Below are positions 45,578-49,497 of a stretch of DNA of 49,497 bases, piece by piece. The stretch's first letter is position 1; every line of letters begins with the position of its first letter. Below the pieces are notes generated by a model. The model worked only from the letters and a program-made list of their open reading frames with translations. It searched no databases and was not told where the DNA came from. Origin of the DNA: Plectonema cf. radiosum LEGE 06105 (lineage in GTDB: Bacteria > Cyanobacteriota > Cyanobacteriia > Cyanobacteriales > Nostocaceae); the NCBI RefSeq assembly GCF_015207665.1, contig NZ_JADEWL010000039.1:1-49497 (forward strand), read 5' to 3'. Position numbers and translations under genes: made by a program.

Positions 45578-45960
45578 TTCGCTATTTAGTGCTTATTGAA
45601 GTTATTGAACTTCATCGTCAAATTATTGAGCAGTCTGGGGGAGCATTGGGTATAAGAGACTTTGGTGCTTTAGAATCTGCACTTGCTCAACCTTACATGA
45701 CTTTTAGCGGAGAGGAGCTTTATCCAACACTTGTCGATAAAGCTTCTGCAATTGGATTTTCGTTGGTAATGAATCATCCATTTATCGATGGTAATAAGCG
45801 AATTGGTCATGCAGCAATGGAGGTTTTTCTAGTCATGAATGGTGTAGAAATTGATGCTTCTGTAGATGAACAAGAATCTATCTTCCTATCCTTAGCATCG
45901 GGTAAACTTAACCGCGAAGCATTTACACATTGGTTAAAATCTCATGTCAAAGTTCGGTAG
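45574..45960 (+). CDS. doc: Doc-type (Fic fold) toxin
   Basis: A 128-residue protein. HPFIDGNKR (H68-R76) is the Fic/Doc catalytic loop HxFx(D/N)GNxR, preceded by the LYPTLVDKASAIGFSL helix. Doc phosphorylates elongation factor Tu and stops translation; the partner antitoxin upstream would be lost faster, so plasmid-free cells are poisoned. Length and N-terminus (RYLVLIEVIELHRQIIEQSGG) match the death-on-curing group. All catalytic residues are present, so it should be functional. Confidence 0.92.
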   Translation: MIRYLVLIEVIELHRQIIEQSGGALGIRDFGALESALAQPYMTFSGEELYPTLVDKASAIGFSLVMNHPFIDGNKRIGHAAMEVFLVMNGVEIDASVDEQESIFLSLASGKLNREAFTHWLKSHVKVR

Positions 45961-45991
45961 GGTGCGTTATGGACTTCAGTCCTAATGCACC
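45961..45991. terminator. Hairpin between convergent genes
   Basis: GGTGCGTTA pairs with TAATGCACC (one G-T pair), and the loop contains a second perfect stem GGACT/AGTCC. It sits exactly between the doc stop and the convergent recombinase stop, so it may stop transcription from both sides; there is no clear T-run. The GGTGCGTTA palindrome resembles an interspersed cyanobacterial repeat. Confidence 0.55.
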
Positions 45992-46007
45992 GAAAAATCT
46001 TGGTGTT

Positions 46008-46973
46008 TTAAACCAAATCTTCCAAAAGCGCAGTAATTTTCCCCTGTGCCTTGGTGCGGTTATCATCGTAAATCATCAAAGTATTTAAAGAAGCGTGACG
46101 GCTCAACTTTTGCACGCTTCTAACATCCCCTTGACTCGCATCCAACGCCGCCGTTACCGACGAATGCCGGATTTTGTGCGGGCTGATGATTTTAGAAATT
46201 CCCGCCTCTTTAGATATCCCCACCACAATCTTGCGGATACCGTCACCCGTCAACCTATGCCCGTAGCGCGGACGTAAAGAAACGAACAACGGCTGCTTAA
46301 TATCTAATTCCTTACGCACCCACAACCAATCCATAAGTGCCGCACAACTCTTATGATGTAAATCAATAAGTTCCTTCTGCGTACCTCGTCCCTTCCCCAA
46401 AATAGCCAGCGTCTTTGCTTCCAAATCCAAGTCTTCAATGTTACATCGAGATATTTCTTCCCTGCGTAGCGCGTTCGCCCATAACAACCGCAACAAGGCA
46501 TAATCCCGCTTACCTTTCAACGTATCCCTATCTGGTATTGCTAACATTTTTTTAAAAGCTTCGGGACTAATTCCCGTCGTATCCCGGTACTGCTTTACCT
46601 TTTCACTTTTGATATCAGCCAAAGTCCAACTGCACTTGCCCACATTATAAGCATAATTAACCAACGCCTTAATCGCCGCCAACCGCCGATTAACAGTAGC
46701 TTCCTTCAATCCCAAATCAATCAACTGTGCCTTATACCGCAACACTAAGGTTACAGCAGAAAACCTTTCCATCTCTAAAAACTGCGCCACCAACTCAGGT
46801 GTCGGCTCCTTTGCTGCCACAGCTTGAAAAAATTTTCTTAAATCCTTAGCATATTCATGACGGGTACTTTTGTTGCGCTTCCCCACCAACAACTCCTGCA
46901 ACAAATCGCGTTCTGCTGCAATGGCAAAAGGGTTAGTAATTATATCAGTATGCGACTTGTCTGGGAGTAACAT
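46008..46973 (-). CDS. Tyrosine recombinase (XerC/D-like)
   Basis: A 321-residue enzyme from ATG 46973 (a TTG at 46982 would add three residues). Numbered from that TTG, all catalytic positions are present: R173 in ANALRREEI, K197 in ILGKGRG, H269 and R272 in SPHKIRHSS, H296 in LSRHASL and Y305 in MIYDDN. The N-terminal half is a SAM-like core-binding domain. The likely job is resolving plasmid dimers, like Xer proteins, or integrating the plasmid. A 30-bp site with 12-bp inverted arms and a 6-bp spacer lies just upstream (46981-47010). Confidence 0.9.
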   Translation of the reverse strand: MLLPDKSHTDIITNPFAIAAERDLLQELLVGKRNKSTRHEYAKDLRKFFQAVAAKEPTPELVAQFLEMERFSAVTLVLRYKAQLIDLGLKEATVNRRLAAIKALVNYAYNVGKCSWTLADIKSEKVKQYRDTTGISPEAFKKMLAIPDRDTLKGKRDYALLRLLWANALRREEISRCNIEDLDLEAKTLAILGKGRGTQKELIDLHHKSCAALMDWLWVRKELDIKQPLFVSLRPRYGHRLTGDGIRKIVVGISKEAGISKIISPHKIRHSSVTAALDASQGDVRSVQKLSRHASLNTLMIYDDNRTKAQGKITALLEDLV

Positions 46974-46980
46974 AAAAAAC

Positions 46981-47010
46981 AACTATCGAAAAGTTTTATT
47001 TTCGATATTT
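46981..47010. other. Likely recombination site of the tyrosine recombinase
   Basis: AACTATCGAAAA (46981-46992) and TTTTCGATATTT (46999-47010) are inverted copies with one mismatch in twelve, around a 6-bp spacer GTTTTA. Two 11-13-bp binding arms around a 6-8-bp spacer is the core-site layout of tyrosine recombinases, and XerCD sites use a 6-bp spacer. It directly abuts the recombinase start (46973). Confidence 0.6.
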
Positions 47011-47013
47011 ATT

Positions 47014-47307
47014 CTACCGTTTCTTTGTCCTTCCCTTACACAATCCAAGTTTTCGGCAGTTATTACCCCTGTAAGTTCGCGCATAAAATGAAAATTTGTC
47101 GCGCTGGAGATGAAAACGAGTGGCTGTAATCCCTGTGTTTTCGTGACACCCTTGTAGCACCGCCGTCATAAAGAAAGCGCCGTCTTCTTTATCCTGTAAG
47201 AGGACAGCAACTTTCCGAACGGTTGAAGCAGAAATTTTCAACTTATGCGCCTTCCCTACACAATTGGCTGCAACGGGTGTAACCAATACAAGATATGCTG
47301 ATATCAT
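47014..47307 (-). CDS. Doubtful small protein upstream of the recombinase
   Basis: A 97-codon frame with reasonably protein-like composition (KVAVLLQDKEDGAFFMTAVLQ) and several cysteines, family unknown. It lies between the recombinase and the iterons, on the recombinase strand. There is no clear ribosome-binding site, and its start overlaps the region just upstream of the iterons. It may be a real small protein, a decayed gene or chance. Confidence 0.3.
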   Translation of the reverse strand: MISAYLVLVTPVAANCVGKAHKLKISASTVRKVAVLLQDKEDGAFFMTAVLQGCHENTGITATRFHLQRDKFSFYARTYRGNNCRKLGLCKGRTKKR

Positions 47308-47310
47308 TGC

Positions 47311-47343
47311 TATCGATTTGATATCGATTTGATATCGATTTGA
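47311..47343 (+). repeat. Three perfect 11-bp iterons
   Basis: TATCGATTTGA is repeated three times without a gap, one unit per helical turn, ending 25 bp before the ATG of the next gene. Such arrays bind a protein cooperatively on one face of DNA and serve as operators, centromeres or replication iterons. The TATCGA core also occurs in the arms of the site at 46981-47010. Confidence 0.75.
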
Positions 47344-47368
47344 TCGCTTGTAGTCTACGCTGTTAGCT

Positions 47369-47983
47369 ATGCCCGATTCTTCTCCAGAACATAAGCCCAG
47401 TCAAATGATTCGCGTGCCTACTCCAATAATAGGGGCAGTACGGGAATTATCCCGGTTGCATCGTCAAGGAAGAACAAGTGAAATTCTTCAAGGTTTAGAA
47501 GAGTTAATTTCAACGTTAGAAAGTAGCAGCAGTAGTAGGTACAATACTAATTCTAAAACTTTATCTGAAATAATGGAACGTCTTGATAAAGTTGAGTCAA
47601 ATAAGACGGATGAATGTAGTAGTAATGAAATTGTTGATGCCGAACGCATAAACAATTTAGAAGATAAAGTTGATTCTATTGTTTCTAGAATAGAGCAATT
47701 TACTGATGCCATCAGACAGATACAAAATCATCTAAATAATCAACATAAAAATAATAAAAAATCTTACTACAACAATTCTTCTTCCTCTAGGCAAACTCCG
47801 CGAATACAGCCGTTAACAGAGGAAGGTTTAGCTTTGAGATTCGGTGTAAGTTTAGAAACTGTACGCAAGCAAAGAATTGATTTACCATCTCCGCATTTTG
47901 TGGCGTGGTGCAAGCGTCGAGATACTTCTAATATTGGGTGGGAATATAATCAAGATACGGGTTTATATCATCCAGTAATGTAA
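47369..47983 (+). CDS. Plasmid DNA-binding protein, RHH-like N-terminus
   Basis: A 204-residue protein. Residues 10-50 (QMIRVPTPIIGAVRELSRLH and ILQGLEELISTLES) look like a strand plus two helices, as in RHH-type proteins. Residues about 60-120 are a coiled coil, about 125-148 a Ser/Asn-rich linker, and the end (LTEEGLALRFGVSLETVRKQR) resembles a helix-turn-helix. The family is widespread on cyanobacterial plasmids but of unknown role (recalled). The three iterons 25 bp upstream are its most likely target, giving autoregulation or a second partition/copy-control locus (inference). Confidence 0.7.
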   Translation: MPDSSPEHKPSQMIRVPTPIIGAVRELSRLHRQGRTSEILQGLEELISTLESSSSSRYNTNSKTLSEIMERLDKVESNKTDECSSNEIVDAERINNLEDKVDSIVSRIEQFTDAIRQIQNHLNNQHKNNKKSYYNNSSSSRQTPRIQPLTEEGLALRFGVSLETVRKQRIDLPSPHFVAWCKRRDTSNIGWEYNQDTGLYHPVM

Positions 47984-48027
47984 AGGAATAAGTAATAATT
48001 TATCTTATTGTAGGAGTAATTAATAAT

Positions 48028-48312
48028 ATGAGCAATTCTTCTTTTAGAAGCCCCTGGGTGGGAATGAGACAGTACACTAATGGATTTTCATCTAAGAAGG
48101 CAAGTCCGGGATATATTGCGCGTGCGCGTTCAATTTATAATAAGCTTTGTTCTGAATTAAGTGATAATCACGGGCGTTTGGGGTATGCTGCTATAGAATC
48201 CGATAGTGGCGAGTATTTTATTAATGCTAACAAAAAAGTCGCTCAGAGGGAACTTGCAATAAAATATCCAGGACGGTTAATTTGTACTTTTAAATTAACA
48301 AGGGCATCGTAA
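48028..48312 (+). CDS. Small protein, paralogue of the protease partner
   Basis: A 94-residue protein. The C-terminal half (AAIESDSGEYFINANKKVAQ then KYPGRLICTFKL) aligns with the C-terminal half of the protein at 48799-49116 (ITIEPLSGEYFVNKDDIHGA, then KYPGAKLYTFRI). The N-terminal 40 residues differ. The shared domain, a short alpha/beta unit around (I)ExxSGEYF, is common in cyanobacteria beside retropepsin-like genes. This copy has no protease next to it; an HNH gene follows 36 bp later. An AGGAG sits upstream of ATG 48028. Function unknown; a lost or swapped partner is possible. Confidence 0.65.
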   Translation: MSNSSFRSPWVGMRQYTNGFSSKKASPGYIARARSIYNKLCSELSDNHGRLGYAAIESDSGEYFINANKKVAQRELAIKYPGRLICTFKLTRAS

Positions 48313-48348
48313 TATAAATTGATATAAGGATAATTTGGATAGAAGAAG

Positions 48349-48654
48349 ATGACTAATAGTAATTCTCAAATATTATACCCAGACAATTGGAAAGAATTAG
48401 CCACCAGTATCAAGGCTACTAAGGATTGGAAGTGTCAAAAATGTGGTAGGATATGCATAAAACCAGGGCAAAAAATACCCTCGGATTGGAGCAATTCTCA
48501 ACGTAGGGCATACACGTTACAGGTGCATCATTGGAATAGAAATCCCGCAGATAATAGAATATCTAATTTAGCGGCATTATGCCCTGGATGTCATTTATTT
48601 TATCATACAAGAGGAAGAGGAAATATTTCAGAGCGGGCAGCTATCTTTTTTTGA
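48349..48654 (+). CDS. HNH endonuclease
   Basis: A 101-residue protein. CQKCG (C34, C37) and CPGC (C84, C87 region) form the structural zinc site; LQVHHWNRNPADNRISNLAALC carries the catalytic His-His and the Asn, and HLFYH closes the ββα-metal fold. A single-domain HNH of this size nicks or cuts DNA, as in homing or defence-associated nucleases; its target is unknown. It follows the 48028 gene by 36 bp and may be co-transcribed. No intron or intein is visible around it, so homing is not supported. Confidence 0.88.
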   Translation: MTNSNSQILYPDNWKELATSIKATKDWKCQKCGRICIKPGQKIPSDWSNSQRRAYTLQVHHWNRNPADNRISNLAALCPGCHLFYHTRGRGNISERAAIFF

Positions 48655-48798
48655 TAAGTTAGGAATTGAATCTGATGGGTAAATTAATTAAAGTCAGAAT
48701 AAATGATGAATATTCCGCTTCAGTGAGTGTCAATAAACTTTAATAAAATATATATTAATTAATCGAAGTTTATAATAATTAAAAAAGGAGAAACGATT

Positions 48799-49116
48799 AT
48801 GACAACAGATAAATCTACTCGCACCGTCCGTCGGGGAAGAATATTTCCAGAAATTCAGTGGACGGAAGAACAATTAGCGCAATGGAAAGCAGAACGCGAG
48901 GAGTTTCGGAAGCGTTGTCAAGTTATTTTTGACCGTGTAAAGCCTTCTTTAATGCAAACCCATTACAACTGGTATATAACGATTGAACCTCTGAGCGGTG
49001 AATATTTTGTTAATAAGGATGATATACATGGCGCTCAAATCGCACATGAGAAATATCCAGGTGCAAAGTTGTATACTTTCCGCATTAATGAAACCGGAGT
49101 GTGCGGAACAATATGA
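48799..49116 (+). CDS. Small partner protein of the retropepsin-like protease
   Basis: A 105-residue protein with a basic N-terminus (TRTVRRGRIF), a helical segment (EEQLAQWKAEREEFRKRCQ) and the C-terminal domain ITIEPLSGEYFVNKDDIHGA plus YPGAKLYTFRINETG. AAGGAG precedes ATG 48799. Its stop overlaps the protease start by 4 bp (ATGA), a coupling typical of toxin-antitoxin or enzyme-substrate pairs. In cyanobacteria such small proteins recur beside aspartic-protease-like genes (recalled). A DNA-binding antitoxin-like role is possible but unproven. Confidence 0.7.
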   Translation: MTTDKSTRTVRRGRIFPEIQWTEEQLAQWKAEREEFRKRCQVIFDRVKPSLMQTHYNWYITIEPLSGEYFVNKDDIHGAQIAHEKYPGAKLYTFRINETGVCGTI

Positions 49117-49475
49117 TTCCTGGTTTTTTTGGTGATGAAGATGCTTTATTTTTTGAGATTGAACTAATATCATCTGATGGTTTAGAACTGCCAGTTGATG
49201 CACTTTTTGATACTGGCTTTTCTGCTTGGTTAGCTATTAACAATCAAGATTTAGATGCGCTTGGTTGGACATATATAAAACAGCAGCCAATGTTTACCGC
49301 ACGGGGGGAAGCAGAATTTGAGATTTATTTGGGTAAAGTAATATTTGGCGGTCAAGAATACGATATTCCCGTTCATGTTGGCTACGGATTAACGGAAGTT
49401 TTACTTGGTCGTCAATGGTTGCAAAGTAAACGATTAGTGGTGGATATAAATAAGAATGAATTGACGTTAGAATGA
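49113..49475 (+). CDS. Retropepsin-like aspartic protease
   Basis: A 120-residue protein from ATG 49113, chosen because it overlaps the previous stop by 4 bp; a GTG at 49101 would add four residues. LFDTGFSAWLAI carries the D33-T-G catalytic motif of retroviral-type aspartic proteases, and VLLGRQWLQSKRLVVD is the later hydrophobic-Gly block that completes the flap-and-psi-loop fold. Such single-domain proteases work as homodimers. The substrate could be its coupled partner (48799-49116). The gene crosses the artificial end of the window; its last 105 bases appear again at 1-105. Confidence 0.85.
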   Translation: MIPGFFGDEDALFFEIELISSDGLELPVDALFDTGFSAWLAINNQDLDALGWTYIKQQPMFTARGEAEFEIYLGKVIFGGQEYDIPVHVGYGLTEVLLGRQWLQSKRLVVDINKNELTLE

Positions 49476-49497
49476 CGTTATTTATTGGTGATTATTT
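49371..49497. repeat. Terminal redundancy, right copy
   Basis: Identical to 1-127; see that entry. Removing one copy gives a circle of 49,370 bp. Confidence 0.93.

Noticed and set aside
48675-48743. 22-codon frame MGKLIKVRIND... before the protease partner
   Set aside because: Too short to judge and without a ribosome-binding site; may be a remnant of an antitoxin-like gene but cannot be supported.

Overview
The window is almost certainly one complete circular cyanobacterial plasmid. Its last 127 bases (49371-49497) are identical to its first 127, so the real molecule is a closed circle of 49,370 bp opened inside an aspartic-protease-like gene. Cyanobacterial origin is inferred from at least ten HIP1 octamers (GCGATCGC, for example near 7487, 8983, 12546, 15825, 18206, 22434, 24860, 26190, 30068 and 39741), heptanucleotide repeats of the TTCCCTC and AAAATCT types, a TIGR03032-type protein, a ParA with the cyanobacterial NQAGG P-loop, and an AT-rich base composition. 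A filamentous (Nostocales-like) host is a guess. No rRNA, tRNA, CRISPR array or intact transposase gene was seen.

Layout. (1) 213-4942, minus strand: a tightly packed operon of unknown genes built around a membrane-anchored P-loop ATPase with a coupling-protein-like Walker B, and including one small membrane-protein gene with an apparent frameshift. (2) 5444-9135: a ribbon-helix-helix gene, a broken GIY-YIG gene, a long structured leader (6446-6804) and an archaeo-eukaryotic-type primase (AEP), the best replication-protein candidate. (3) 9174-13248: a graveyard of defence and maintenance genes. It holds an orphan antitoxin, a Septu-like ATPase with a frameshifted HNH partner, and a breakpoint joining a headless pentapeptide gene to a headless parB. 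(4) 13449-18926: a large SF1 helicase and a MobV relaxase with a DUF3991/TOPRIM-like tail. (5) 20096-34087: a 4331-residue RHS polymorphic toxin ending in a papain-fold toxin domain, its Imm35-like immunity gene and a second candidate immunity gene. (6) 34652-41044: a surface/secretion group of a vanadium haloperoxidase with a PEP-CTERM-like tail, two related glycosyltransferases and a TIGR03032 protein, with a MITE-like element inside. (7) 41486-43184: an Mrr-like nuclease, a HEPN (AbiU2-like) protein and a truncated TIR-like/DUF4062 fragment. (8) 43391-47983: the maintenance core of parA-parB, a Doc toxin-antitoxin pair, a tyrosine recombinase with a likely recombination site next to its start, and a DNA-binding protein preceded by three perfect 11-bp iterons. 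(9) 48028-49475: small paralogous proteins, an HNH nuclease and a retropepsin-like protease translationally coupled to its partner.

Together the genes describe a low-copy, mobilisable plasmid. AEP primase would replicate it, ParAB segregate it, the recombinase resolve dimers and MobV mobilise it. Doc and possibly the RHS toxin/immunity pair would stabilise it. The rest is cargo for inter-cell conflict, surface modification and phage defence, much of it decaying. The two most likely places for undescribed biology are the 213-4942 operon and the structured element at 6515-6777.
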